Of a stretch of 64,000 bases of DNA, positions 56,310 through 64,000 are shown piece after piece. This DNA is from Janthinobacterium rivuli. GTDB lineage: Bacteria > Pseudomonadota > Gammaproteobacteria > Burkholderiales > Burkholderiaceae_D. Within the stretch, counting starts at the first letter, position 1. Each line of letters begins with the position of its first letter. Below the pieces are notes generated by a model. It saw nothing but the letters and a program-made list of their open reading frames with translations. It did no database searches and was not told the origin of the DNA. The position numbers were made by a program, and so were the translations under genes. The stretch covers positions 1-64,000 of the forward strand of contig NZ_WFLJ01000003.1 of NCBI RefSeq assembly GCF_009208735.1. Direction: 5' to 3'.

Positions 56310-56373
56310 CTCGCCCATCCCGCCACAGCGCCTTGCGCCGCGCGGGTTCGCCAGCCTTGCTCAAGGAGTATCC

Positions 56374-57957
56374 ATGCCCGCCTTACTACAACTCGACCGT
56401 CTTTCCTATGTGCTGCCCGATGGCCGCGCCCTGTTTTCCGATTTGCAATTTTCCTTTGCCCCGCAACGTATCGGCCTCGTCGGCGATAACGGCGTGGGCA
56501 AGAGCGTGCTGGCGCGCCTGCTGGCGGGCCAGGTGCAGCCGTCTTCCGGCGCCGTGCGCCGTGACGGCAGCGTCCATTACGTGGCGCAGGAGCTCGACTC
56601 GCAACGCTATCCCAACGTGGCGGCGCTTGCGGGCATGGACAGCTTGCTGGCGGCGCTCGAGCGCATCGGCGCCGGCAGCGTCGACGAGGCCGACTATGCC
56701 CTGGTGGGTGAACGCTGGGATGCCCACGTGCGCTTGCGCCAGGCGCTCGACGCGCTCGATTTGCGCCATGTGGACGCCGACACGCCGACGGCTGGCCTGA
56801 GCGGTGGCGAGCGCCAGCGCATCGCGCTGCAGGGCGCCTGGCTGTCGCAGGCGGACTGGCTGGTGCTCGATGAGCCGAGCAACCATCTTGACGCCCATCA
56901 ACGCGCACGCCTGGTGGCGCAGATGGCGCGCTGGACTGGCGGCCTGCTGCTGGTCAGCCATGACCGCGGCTTGCTGGCGCACGTCGATGCCATCGTCGAG
57001 CTGTCGCCGCAGGGCTTGCGCAGCTACGGCGGCAATTACGCGATGTATGCGCTGCAGCGCGCGCAGGAACAGGCGGGGTTTGCGGCGGCCTTGCAGGCGG
57101 AAAAGGCCGGCGCCAGGCGCGAACAGCGCGAGGCGCAGCAACAGGCCGAACGCCAGCAGCGCCGCGTGGGACGTGGCGAGCGCGAGGGCCGCGAAGGCAA
57201 CCAGAGCAAGCTGCTGCTGGACGCGAAAAAGGAGAAAAGCCAGGATAGCCAGGGCAAGCTGCGCGTGCGCGCGCAAGAGGCGCAGCAGGCGCGCCAGCAG
57301 CGCGTGGTGGACGCCGGCGCCCGCTGCGCGCCCGACGCCGAACGGCTGCTGCTGGCGCCCGAGAGTGGTGTGCCGAACGGCAAGCTGATCCTGGAACTGC
57401 GTGACGTGGTCTTGCCGCATGGACAGGCGCAACCATTGAACCTGGTACTCAGCGGGCCGCGCCGCCTGGCCGTGACGGGTGACAATGGCAGCGGCAAGTC
57501 GACCCTGCTGCGCGTGATCGCCGGACAGCTGGCGCCCGCCAGCGGCGTGCTGCGCTGCCACGCGCAGCTGGCTTGGCTGGACCAGCATGCGGGATTGCAA
57601 GACGGCGAGTGGAGCGCCGTGCAACGCTTGCAGGCACGCCATGGCACGATGGCGGAAGGGGACTTGCGCACGCGGCTGGCGCTGCTGGGCATCGCCGGCG
57701 CGCGCGCCACCATGCCCAGCCGTTTGCTCAGCGGGGGCGAGCGCATGAAGGTGGCGCTGGCGGCCGAACTGTATGCGCAGGCGCCGCCGCAACTGTTGCT
57801 GCTCGATGAACCCGACAATCACCTGGATCTGGCCAGCCTGCTGGCGCTCGAGCAGATGCTGCTGCAATATCAGGGGGCGTTACTTGTGGTTTCGCACGAC
57901 CAGGCATTTTTGCAGGCGATAAACCTTGACCCGGAGGGCTTGACATTGCACAAGTGA
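56374..57957 (+). CDS. ABC-F family ATPase (two-domain, translation/antibiotic-associated)
   Basis: 527 residues, no membrane helices. First ATPase domain: GDNGVGKSVLAR near 36-47, LSGGERQRIAL near 145, LVLDEPSNHLD near 165. Arg/Gln/Lys-rich coiled-coil linker near 230-320 (with QRRVGRGEREGREGNQ). Second domain: GDNGSGKSTLLR near 369, LLSGGERMKVAL near 455, LLLLDEPDNHLD near 473. ABC-F proteins bind the ribosomal E site; some protect against antibiotics, others aid translation of difficult sequences. The first Walker A ends in GKSV rather than GKST but stays within consensus. ATG at 56374 with AAGGAG 5 bases upstream. Confidence 0.92.
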   Translation: MPALLQLDRLSYVLPDGRALFSDLQFSFAPQRIGLVGDNGVGKSVLARLLAGQVQPSSGAVRRDGSVHYVAQELDSQRYPNVAALAGMDSLLAALERIGAGSVDEADYALVGERWDAHVRLRQALDALDLRHVDADTPTAGLSGGERQRIALQGAWLSQADWLVLDEPSNHLDAHQRARLVAQMARWTGGLLLVSHDRGLLAHVDAIVELSPQGLRSYGGNYAMYALQRAQEQAGFAAALQAEKAGARREQREAQQQAERQQRRVGRGEREGREGNQSKLLLDAKKEKSQDSQGKLRVRAQEAQQARQQRVVDAGARCAPDAERLLLAPESGVPNGKLILELRDVVLPHGQAQPLNLVLSGPRRLAVTGDNGSGKSTLLRVIAGQLAPASGVLRCHAQLAWLDQHAGLQDGEWSAVQRLQARHGTMAEGDLRTRLALLGIAGARATMPSRLLSGGERMKVALAAELYAQAPPQLLLLDEPDNHLDLASLLALEQMLLQYQGALLVVSHDQAFLQAINLDPEGLTLHK

Positions 57958-58211
57958 CAATTTAATGAAAAAAGTCACGCTCGATGCCTGTAGAGCATGC
58001 TTCATGAACCGATGCTGAATTTTGTTTGATTGTCGGTATAATCCACTGAATAACCGGGCCTATTTGTGAACTAAAACTGCTGGTTCACCAATATGATGAC
58101 GTTTAATCTGGCACTGTTGTCGGTCACTGCCGCGCTGCCAGGGCGTCATCCTCCGTGCCCTGCCGTGCATGAATTTTGGTTTCGCTTATATTGTTTTCTT
58201 GGAGAAATAGC

Positions 58212-58670
58212 ATGTCGTTTTACGAAAAACTCAAAGCCCTCAACATTGAACTGCCAGTCGTTGCCGCGCCAGCTGCCGCCTACGTGATGCATGCCCGCAC
58301 GGGCAACACCGTCTTCCTGTCCGGCCACCTGGCCAAGAAGGATGGCAAGGTCTGGGTAGGCCAACTGGGCAAGGACGTCACCACGGAAGAAGGCAAGATC
58401 GCCGCGCGCGGCATCGCCATCGAGCTGATTGCCACCCTGCAAGACGCCTGCGGCGGCGACTTGAACAAGGTCAAACGCATTGTCAAGGTCATGAGCCTGG
58501 TCAACTCCACCTCCACATTCACGGAACAGCACCTGGTGACCAATGGCGCCTCGGAACTGTTCGTCGAAGTCTTTGGCGACAGCGGCAAGCACGCCCGCTC
58601 CGCCTTTGGCGTGGCGCAAATCCCGCTGGGCGCTTGCGTCGAGATCGAGCTGATCGCCGAACTGGCCTGA
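58212..58670 (+). CDS. RidA/YjgF/UK114 family imine deaminase
   Basis: 152 residues, the slightly longer RidA subgroup. TVFLSGHLAKKDGKVWVGQL near 34, DLNKVKRIVKVMSLVNST near 93, and KHARSAFGVAQIPLGACVEIE near 126-147. The Arg of HARSAF aligns with the essential Arg105 of RidA. It hydrolyses reactive 2-aminoacrylate and similar enamines/imines released by PLP enzymes. GGAGAA 4 bases before the ATG at 58212. The upstream gap (57958-58211) holds a TATAAT at ~58036 as a likely -10 box and nothing else definite. It precedes an amino acid permease on the same strand. Confidence 0.92.
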   Translation: MSFYEKLKALNIELPVVAAPAAAYVMHARTGNTVFLSGHLAKKDGKVWVGQLGKDVTTEEGKIAARGIAIELIATLQDACGGDLNKVKRIVKVMSLVNSTSTFTEQHLVTNGASELFVEVFGDSGKHARSAFGVAQIPLGACVEIELIAELA

Positions 58671-58786
58671 TCATCTGAGCATGCCGGCGATTGCCGCCGG
58701 CTCGCCTTTTCCTCCTTTCCAGTAAGAGCGGAACCGCCATTGGGGTGGAGGGATCGGTGTATTCAAGAAAAAAACGGAGACACGTA

Positions 58787-60217
58787 ATGGAAACGAGTGA
58801 ACAAGGCTTGCACCGCGGCCTGGGCGAGCGGCAGATCCGCCTGATGGCGCTGGGCGCCGCGATTGGCGTGGGCCTGTTTTTGGGTTCCGGCAACGCCATC
58901 AAGATGGCCGGTCCCGGCATCATGCTGTCGTACATCATCGGTGGCGCGGTCATCTTCATGATCATGCGCGCGCTGGGCGAAATGGCCGTGCACAACCCCG
59001 TGGCCGGTTCCTTCAGCCGCTATGCCCAGGATTACCTGGGCCCCCTGCAAGGCTATCTGACGGGCTGGAACTACTGGTTCCTGTGGCTGGTCACCTGCGT
59101 GGCGGAAATTACCGCCGTCGCCATCTACATGGGCATCTGGTTCCCCGACGTGCCGCGCTGGATCTGGGCCCTGGCGGCCCTCGGCTCCATGGGCGCGATC
59201 AACCTGCTGGCCGTGAAAGCCTACGGCGAGTTCGAGTTCTGGTTCGCCCTGATCAAGGTGGTCACCATCATCCTGATGATCGTCGGCGGCACGGGCATGA
59301 TCATCTTCGGTCTCGGCAACAACGGCGTGGCCGTGGGTATCTCGAACCTGTGGACGCATGGCGGCTTCTTCCCGAATGGCGCGCAGGGCGTGCTGATGTC
59401 CTTGCAGATGGTGATGTTTGCCTACCTGGGCGTGGAAATGATCGGCCTGACGGCCGGCGAAGCGGCGAATCCGAAGAAATCGATTCCCGACGCCATCAAT
59501 TCCGTGTTCTGGCGCATCCTGATTTTCTATGTCGGCGCACTGTTCGTCATCCTGTCGATCTACCCATGGAATGAAATCGGCACCACCGGCAGCCCGTTCG
59601 TGATGACGTTCGAACGCCTCGGCATCAAGACGGCCGCCGGCATCATCAACTTCGTCGTGCTGACGGCAGCCTTGTCGTCGTGCAATGGCGGTATCTTCAG
59701 CACGGGCCGCATGCTGTACAACCTGGCGCTGCAAGGCCAGGCGCCAAAGGCATTTGCGGAAACGACGGCCAGCGGCGTGCCGCGCCGCGCCATCCTGGTG
59801 TCCGTGTTTGCCCTGCTGCTGGGCGTGCTGCTGAACTACCTGGTACCGGAAAAAGTGTTTATCTGGGTCACCTCGATTTCCACCTTCGGCGCCGTCTGGA
59901 CCTGGGGCGTGATCCTGGTCACGCAGATCCAGTTCCGCAAGACCTTGACGCCATTGGAAATCAAGAACCTGGCCTTCCGCATGCCGTTCGCGCCCTACGG
60001 TTCCTGGATTTCCCTGGCGTTCCTGGCGCTGGTGATCGGCCTGATGGCGTATTTCCCCGATACGCGCATCGCCCTGATGGTGGGACCGGCCTGGCTGATC
60101 CTGCTGACGGTGCTGTACTACGCGCTGGGCCTGGCGCCGAAAGAGCGCCGCGACGACGTGCCGCAAGGCTACGAAGCGGGCTGGCCGCCGGCTGACGTGC
60201 CACACGGTAAAAAGTAA
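58787..60217 (+). CDS. Amino acid permease, AAT/APC family (proline/histidine/GABA type)
   Basis: 476 residues, twelve helices. The N-terminus QGLHRGLGERQIRLMALGAA and IGVGLFLGSGNAIKMAGPGI are the helix-1 unwound substrate site of ProY/AroP/GabP-type permeases. SCNGGIFSTGRMLYNLALQG near 298 is the conserved helix 8 to loop segment. It symports a neutral or basic amino acid with protons; exact substrate unresolved. ATG at 58787 has CGGAGA 6 bases upstream. It is separated from ridA by ~116 bases with a GCCGGCG/CGCCGGC hairpin at 58683-58701 and ends before a strong terminator. Confidence 0.9.
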   Translation: METSEQGLHRGLGERQIRLMALGAAIGVGLFLGSGNAIKMAGPGIMLSYIIGGAVIFMIMRALGEMAVHNPVAGSFSRYAQDYLGPLQGYLTGWNYWFLWLVTCVAEITAVAIYMGIWFPDVPRWIWALAALGSMGAINLLAVKAYGEFEFWFALIKVVTIILMIVGGTGMIIFGLGNNGVAVGISNLWTHGGFFPNGAQGVLMSLQMVMFAYLGVEMIGLTAGEAANPKKSIPDAINSVFWRILIFYVGALFVILSIYPWNEIGTTGSPFVMTFERLGIKTAAGIINFVVLTAALSSCNGGIFSTGRMLYNLALQGQAPKAFAETTASGVPRRAILVSVFALLLGVLLNYLVPEKVFIWVTSISTFGAVWTWGVILVTQIQFRKTLTPLEIKNLAFRMPFAPYGSWISLAFLALVIGLMAYFPDTRIALMVGPAWLILLTVLYYALGLAPKERRDDVPQGYEAGWPPADVPHGKK

Positions 60218-60239
60218 TCCAGCGTAGTTGAGCTGAATC

Positions 60240-60276
60240 AAAAGCGCGCCCCTGCTCTTGCAGCGGCGCGCTTTTT
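60240..60276 (+). terminator. Rho-independent terminator after the first permease
   Basis: AAAAGCGCGCC, loop of about 14 bases, GGCGCGCTTTTT. Strong GC stem plus T-run. Confidence 0.87.
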
Positions 60277-60635
60277 CTTTCATATTGGCAATTCCATGCA
60301 GCGCTAGCGCCAGTGCGCGTTTGATGGCGCACGCCTGGCGTTGTTTCCTTGCATCAAAGTTCTGTTTAGTTGAGCCGATGAAAGCCCTATAATCGCTTAG
60401 TTTTGAAAATGGACGCGATCTTTCCGGTTTTTTCCAGGTGGGGCCGGAGCGCCGTTTTTAAGTGTTTTTACCCGTCATGTTTCGAACGACACTTGCCAAA
60501 ACCGTAGCGAGCGGATGTAAGTTGTGGCTAAGAAGCGCAGCTGTGCGAATGCACAGTGAGCATCGCAGGCCGCAAATCACGACGCGCAGTAGGTTATGGC
60601 AGGTGTTCAAGTGCATGCCTCATAAAGGAATGCTA
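60277..60635 (+). promoter_or_regulatory. Long structured leader upstream of the second permease
   Basis: About 360 bases without a gene. A bulged hairpin CGCCAGTGCGC...GCGCA/CTGGCG spans 60308-60340. A TATAAT at 60388-60393 is the best -10 candidate, which would give a ~235-base 5' leader. The leader has several GC-rich foldable segments but no riboswitch class was recognised. The reading frame stays open upstream to 60462, but that part does not resemble the permease family. Confidence 0.4.
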
Positions 60636-62102
60636 GTGAGCCAAACCCTGGTCCAGAAAATTTGCCGCACCAAGCCGATCGATACCACGGTCGAATATGG
60701 TGAAGGCCTCAGCAGCAGCGGCTTGAGCCGGTCCATCGGCCTGTTTTCCCTCACCATGATCGGCGTGGGCGCCACCATCGGCACGGGCATTTTCTTTACC
60801 ATGGTCGAAGCCGTCCCCAAGGCGGGCCCATCGGTTGTCCTGTCTTTCCTGATCGCCGCCATCACGGCCGGCCTGACGGCCCTGTGCTATGCGGAGCTGT
60901 CGTTCCGCATTCCCGCCTCCGGCTCCTCGTATTCGTTTGCCTACGCCACCGTGGGCGAGTTCCTTGCCTTCATCATGGCCGCCTGCCTGCTGCTCGAATA
61001 CGGCTTGGCGGGCAGTGCCGTGGCCATCGGCTGGTCGTCCTACCTGAACAACTTCCTGGAAAATGCCTTCGGCTGGCACATCCCCGAGATGTTGCGCACG
61101 CCGATGATCGTTTCCGGCCCGCATGGCATGGAGTTTCATGCCGGCCATATCAACCTGCCGCCGATCTTTTTGATCTGCATGTGCGGCTTCCTGCTGCTGC
61201 GCGGCGCCAAGGAATCGGCCCTGATGAACGCCATCATGGTCATCATCAAGCTGGCGATCCTCGTGTTTTTCATCGTCATCGCGTTTTCCGGTTTCAATGC
61301 CGACAATTTCTTCCCCTTCTTTAATACCGACAACAGCAAGGGCTTTGCCGGCATGACGGGCGTCACGGCGGCCGCCGGCACCGTTTTCTTCTCCTTCATC
61401 GGCCTCGATACGGTGGCGACGGCGGGCGACGAAGTGAAAAATCCCACGCGCAATGTGCCGCGCGGCATCCTTGGCGCCTTGCTCATCGTCACCGTGTTTT
61501 ATCTGCTGGTGGCCGTGGCGGCCCTGGGCGCGCAACAGGCGAAATTGTTCGAAGGCCAGGAAGCGGGCCTGGCGGTGATTCTGCAAAACGTCACGGGCAA
61601 GACCTGGCCCGCGCTGGTGCTGTCGGCCGGCGCCGTCATTTCCGTCTTCAGCGTGACCCTGGTGACGATCTACGGCCAGACGCGCATCCTGTTTGCCGTC
61701 AGTCGCGACGGCCTGATCCCGAAGTCGTTCCAGAAGATCCACCCGCGCACCCTGGTGCCGGTTAGCAATACCATCATCGTTTGCCTGGTGGTGGCCGTGG
61801 TGGCTGGCTCCGTCGATGCCACTTACCTGTGGGACATGGTCAGTATCGGCACCCTGACGGCTTTCATGGTGGTCTCGATCGCCGTGCCCGTGCTGCGCCA
61901 CAAGCAGGGCGCCAACCGCATCGAAGGCTTCAGCGTGCCGTTCGGACCGTATGCGATTCCTGGCTTGAGTGTGCTGGCTTGCCTGTACATCATGCGCGAT
62001 TTGCCGCATACGACGTTTGTCGTGTTCAGCGTGTGGATGGCGGTGACGGTGGCCATTTACTTCTTGTACAGCATGCGGCATTCGCACCTGGGCAAGCAGT
62101 AA
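60636..62102 (+). CDS. APC superfamily amino acid permease (YfnA/CAT-like)
   Basis: 488 residues with about twelve helices. SLTMIGVGATIGTGIFF near 41-57 is the helix-1 substrate-binding break of cationic amino acid transporter-type permeases. AAAGTVFFSFIGLDTVATAGDEVKNPTRNVPRGI (in parts, near 245-280) is the helix 6 signature, and IYGQTRILFAVSRDGLIPKSF the helix 8 segment. Substrate probably cationic or branched amino acids, unresolved. The GTG at 60636 with AAAGGA 6 bases upstream is preferred; ATG at 60630 or 60615 are alternatives. Terminator follows. Confidence 0.9.
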   Translation: MSQTLVQKICRTKPIDTTVEYGEGLSSSGLSRSIGLFSLTMIGVGATIGTGIFFTMVEAVPKAGPSVVLSFLIAAITAGLTALCYAELSFRIPASGSSYSFAYATVGEFLAFIMAACLLLEYGLAGSAVAIGWSSYLNNFLENAFGWHIPEMLRTPMIVSGPHGMEFHAGHINLPPIFLICMCGFLLLRGAKESALMNAIMVIIKLAILVFFIVIAFSGFNADNFFPFFNTDNSKGFAGMTGVTAAAGTVFFSFIGLDTVATAGDEVKNPTRNVPRGILGALLIVTVFYLLVAVAALGAQQAKLFEGQEAGLAVILQNVTGKTWPALVLSAGAVISVFSVTLVTIYGQTRILFAVSRDGLIPKSFQKIHPRTLVPVSNTIIVCLVVAVVAGSVDATYLWDMVSIGTLTAFMVVSIAVPVLRHKQGANRIEGFSVPFGPYAIPGLSVLACLYIMRDLPHTTFVVFSVWMAVTVAIYFLYSMRHSHLGKQ

Positions 62103-62124
62103 ATACCGGACTGCATCGCATGGA

Positions 62125-62153
62125 AACCGCCGCACTTGCGGCGGTTTTTTTTG
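62125..62153 (+). terminator. Rho-independent terminator after the second permease
   Basis: AAACCGCCGC - ACTT - GCGGCGGTTTTTTTT, an 8-bp GC stem with a long U-tract. Confidence 0.92.
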
Positions 62154-62243
62154 CCTACACATGCACATGTGTAAGAAATCTTGATCCGATTTTCTCAATG
62201 GATTTGTATGTAAATATGTCAAATCTCTTTTTTCATTGCCAAT

Positions 62244-62822
62244 TCACAACTTGATAAAACCAAATTTCAGATTTAATAGTTGGCCTATGATAATGGTCGC
62301 TGTTCCAATTAGAAACATGCCAAGTGGACGTTTATGCCATTGTTCTTCTTCATGAAGATTTATATTGATTTGTAGTGCATCAGCCTTAAAATTCTTCTGT
62401 GACCGGCCCTTGCCCATCAATTCTTGTTCCCATTTTAATTCCTCAACTTTCAAAATTGTATTTGCAATCCTTTTTGAAAGATGAGAGGCGCTATCCCATA
62501 TGGCTCGCCCGATACCCCCTGATACCAAGATAAGTAAAAAAATAAGATTTTCGTATGCTATGAGTGTTTGCAAATGGATGACAGGTGCATATTTCCAGAT
62601 ATTTAGGATAAATTGAGTATGGGCGTAAATGGTATATATGGAATTTTGTATCGTCAGAAAAATGGACGAAAATGGACCCGTAATTCCTTGGGTGGAAAAG
62701 TAAATACTTTTTAATGTTGAGCAGATTGTGAATAGTAGTGATATCGTCATTATGAGTGCAGCAAATATTTTTTGGATTGCCACTCTATTTTTAGCTTGAG
62801 ATATTTTTAAACTTTTTTGCAT
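62244..62822 (-). CDS. YniB-like inner membrane protein in an AT-rich island
   Basis: 192 residues with three hydrophobic segments: IFAALIMTISLLFTICSTL near 19-37, NLIFLLILVSGGIGRAIW near 92-109 and GMFLIGTATIIIGQLLNLK near 168-186. The order (N-terminal helix, aromatic loop with IWKYAPV, helix followed by ASHLSKRI, C-terminal helix) resembles E. coli YniB, whose function is unknown. The gene is conspicuously AT-rich, with many AAA, ATT and TTT codons unlike every neighbour, which signals recent acquisition. No mobility gene lies beside it in the window. Assignment to YniB is by remembered similarity and moderately secure. Confidence 0.6.
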   Translation of the reverse strand: MQKSLKISQAKNRVAIQKIFAALIMTISLLFTICSTLKSIYFSTQGITGPFSSIFLTIQNSIYTIYAHTQFILNIWKYAPVIHLQTLIAYENLIFLLILVSGGIGRAIWDSASHLSKRIANTILKVEELKWEQELMGKGRSQKNFKADALQININLHEEEQWHKRPLGMFLIGTATIIIGQLLNLKFGFIKL

Positions 62823-63287
62823 TTTATTGTGTTTGTTTTTAAATATTAATATTGCATTAATTTTTTAAGGTCGTGCTGAACTGTCCGCTATTAGAATTGA
62901 TAATTCAGTTTGTGGGGAAATCATGTGCGCGAGGAATTACATTGATGATTGATATTTGGATAATAACTACCCGGGTTTTTCAGGGATGGTGGCGTATTTT
63001 GGTGGTTGCGAGTATGATTTTTCGCAAGGCCTTGTCCATCTCATCCATCTCATCGATCATGGCGGCGCGAATCGGAGATCCTGGCCTAGGTTGGCGAGCG
63101 CGATGTGCGAACGCCGGTTGAATTATCGCTGGAATGCTGGTGCGGTTTGCGCGCCCCTAGCGTGTCGGCTAGTCAGGACATTGACGACGATGTATCGTAC
63201 CTGTTCTTCTGGAAACCGGATACGAGCGCGAGGTGCCGGAGAGCACCGTCGCAGGTTTGAATGGTATCTGAAATCAATCGTGAATGT
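62823..63287. other. AT-rich to GC-rich transition, no convincing gene
   Basis: This 465-base stretch starts very AT-rich (to ~62870) and becomes GC-rich toward 63287. Two short open frames on the + strand (62873-63121 and 62956-63291) overlap each other, lack good ribosome-binding sites and resemble nothing recognised. The pattern suggests the junction of a transferred segment, possibly with decayed coding sequence. The promoter of the YniB-like gene must lie near 62830-62880. Confidence 0.4.
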
Positions 63288-64000
63288 TTAGCGTGGCGAA
63301 ACAATGTGCACGATCGCCGCGCTATGTATGACGATCTTGTCGGCATCCGCCTGTAACAGGCGAATGCGGCGCTGCACCAGCGGCCAGCCCGACCAGGCCA
63401 CGTCGCTGACGGGCGGCGCTGCTGGGGGCGCCAGCGGCGCGCTGATGGCGGCCTTGTTGTCGAGCTGATCCAGCGCGCGCGACAGGGTCAAACACACTTG
63501 CGTATGGCTATGGCCAAGCAAGGCGTTGACGGGCGCGACGGGCAGCTGGCTGGCATGGCGCCCGAGGATCGAGCGCAGCGCCGCCACGTGGGCGACCAAT
63601 AAATAATTTTGCACGATGAACAGGTTGATGTCTTCCACGGCCCGCTGCTTGCTGGCCGGTTCATCGAGCATGCGCACCAGCGCCGAACTGAGCGCGGCCA
63701 GGCTGTCCATCAGGCGCTTGCGCTCGATGCGGTAGGCGAAATCATCGAAGCCTTTTCCCTGCAGCAGCGCGAAGCTGGCCTGCATATAGCTGAGATTCAC
63801 ATTCAGCACCTGGCGCACGAGGCGAGGCAGGCTCTGGTATTCCCAGTTGGCCAGCACGAAGCTGAACACGGTGGCCACAAACGCGCCGATCAGGGTATCG
63901 ATCAGGCGTTCGCTGACGAGGTTCGGATTGCTGGGCGCCACCAGATGCATTTGCAGCAAGATCATCAGGCTCACGGCGATGGCCGTGTAGCGGTAGCGCA
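63288..64000 (-). CDS. FUSC family membrane protein, C-terminal part (runs off the window)
   Basis: About 237 residues of the C-terminal region; coding continues uninterrupted to the window edge (RYRYTAIAVSLMILLQMHL reads into the visible part), so the true start lies to the right. SERLIDTLIGAFVATVFSFVLAN is the FUSC/YccS-like membrane segment. LMDSLAALSSALVRMLDEPASK and NLFIVQNYLLVAHVAALRS belong to the helical cytoplasmic region. FUSC proteins are inner-membrane relatives of the AaeB efflux component, linked to aromatic acid or fusaric acid resistance. The first 500 or so residues cannot be seen. Confidence 0.82.
   Translation of the reverse strand, partial: RYRYTAIAVSLMILLQMHLVAPSNPNLVSERLIDTLIGAFVATVFSFVLANWEYQSLPRLVRQVLNVNLSYMQASFALLQGKGFDDFAYRIERKRLMDSLAALSSALVRMLDEPASKQRAVEDINLFIVQNYLLVAHVAALRSILGRHASQLPVAPVNALLGHSHTQVCLTLSRALDQLDNKAAISAPLAPPAAPPVSDVAWSGWPLVQRRIRLLQADADKIVIHSAAIVHIVSPR

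Noticed and set aside
60462-60635. 58-codon in-frame N-terminal extension of the second APC permease
   Set aside because: The extension is basic and unlike the family; GTG at 60636 has a well-spaced AAAGGA and gives a normal N-terminus.
62873-63291. Two short + strand frames after the AT-rich gene
   Set aside because: They overlap each other, lack ribosome-binding sites and family resemblance, and lie in a composition transition; kept only as part of an intergenic description.

Overview
The window is about 64 kb of a GC-rich betaproteobacterial chromosome. The rRNA sequence, the protein families and the gene orders (queA-tgt-yajC-secD-secF, tandem fadD, two-subunit arginine succinyltransferase) fit Burkholderiales, most likely Oxalobacteraceae of the Janthinobacterium/Duganella/Massilia type. 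That placement is inferred from reading the sequence; no database search was run. Almost everything is ordinary chromosomal backbone. I see no prophage, CRISPR array, plasmid functions or defence island. The foreign-looking pieces are one complete insertion sequence and one AT-rich segment near the right end.

Layout. 1-460: 3' end of 23S rRNA, 5S rRNA and the rrn terminator. 479-6573: PagL-like lipid A deacylase, a beta-hydroxyacid dehydrogenase, an M20 amidohydrolase, and a molybdopterin oxidoreductase followed by an aminopeptidase lipoprotein. 6850-10275: two tandem long-chain acyl-CoA ligases. 10272-14517: membrane acyltransferase, membrane-anchored LytTR regulator, PhoD phosphatase, acyl-CoA thioesterase. 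14579-17500: Atm1-type ABC exporter whose stop codon is the target site of an intact IS1595-family element. 17694-22423: gltIJKL-type acidic amino acid ABC transporter plus a secreted amidohydrolase. 22575-26818: pyrC operon ending in a 41-residue membrane micropeptide. 26830-34912: recG, then the queuosine/Sec operon. 34987-39264: a periplasmic ClpP-like protein, WYL regulator, GST, HDOD protein, MarR regulator and small unknowns. 39396-52637: an arginine catabolic unit with an ArgR-like AraC regulator, astC, both astA subunits, astD, astB, the giant NAD-glutamate dehydrogenase and astE. 52786-62102: DUF2167, DUF1993, glycine-zipper protein, old yellow enzyme, ABC-F ATPase, RidA and two amino acid permeases. 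62244-63287: AT-rich island with a YniB-like protein. 63288-64000: truncated FUSC protein.

How the genes work together. The clearest system is arginine catabolism. Arginine is succinylated, stripped of ammonia, transaminated, oxidised and desuccinylated to glutamate plus succinate. The NAD-dependent glutamate dehydrogenase encoded between astB and astE then feeds glutamate into the TCA cycle as 2-oxoglutarate. A promoter with two direct half-sites resembling Pseudomonas ArgR boxes lies just downstream of the regulator gene. The glutamate/aspartate-type transporter, the two APC permeases and the ornithine/arginine-type metabolism give the region a general amino-acid-scavenging character.
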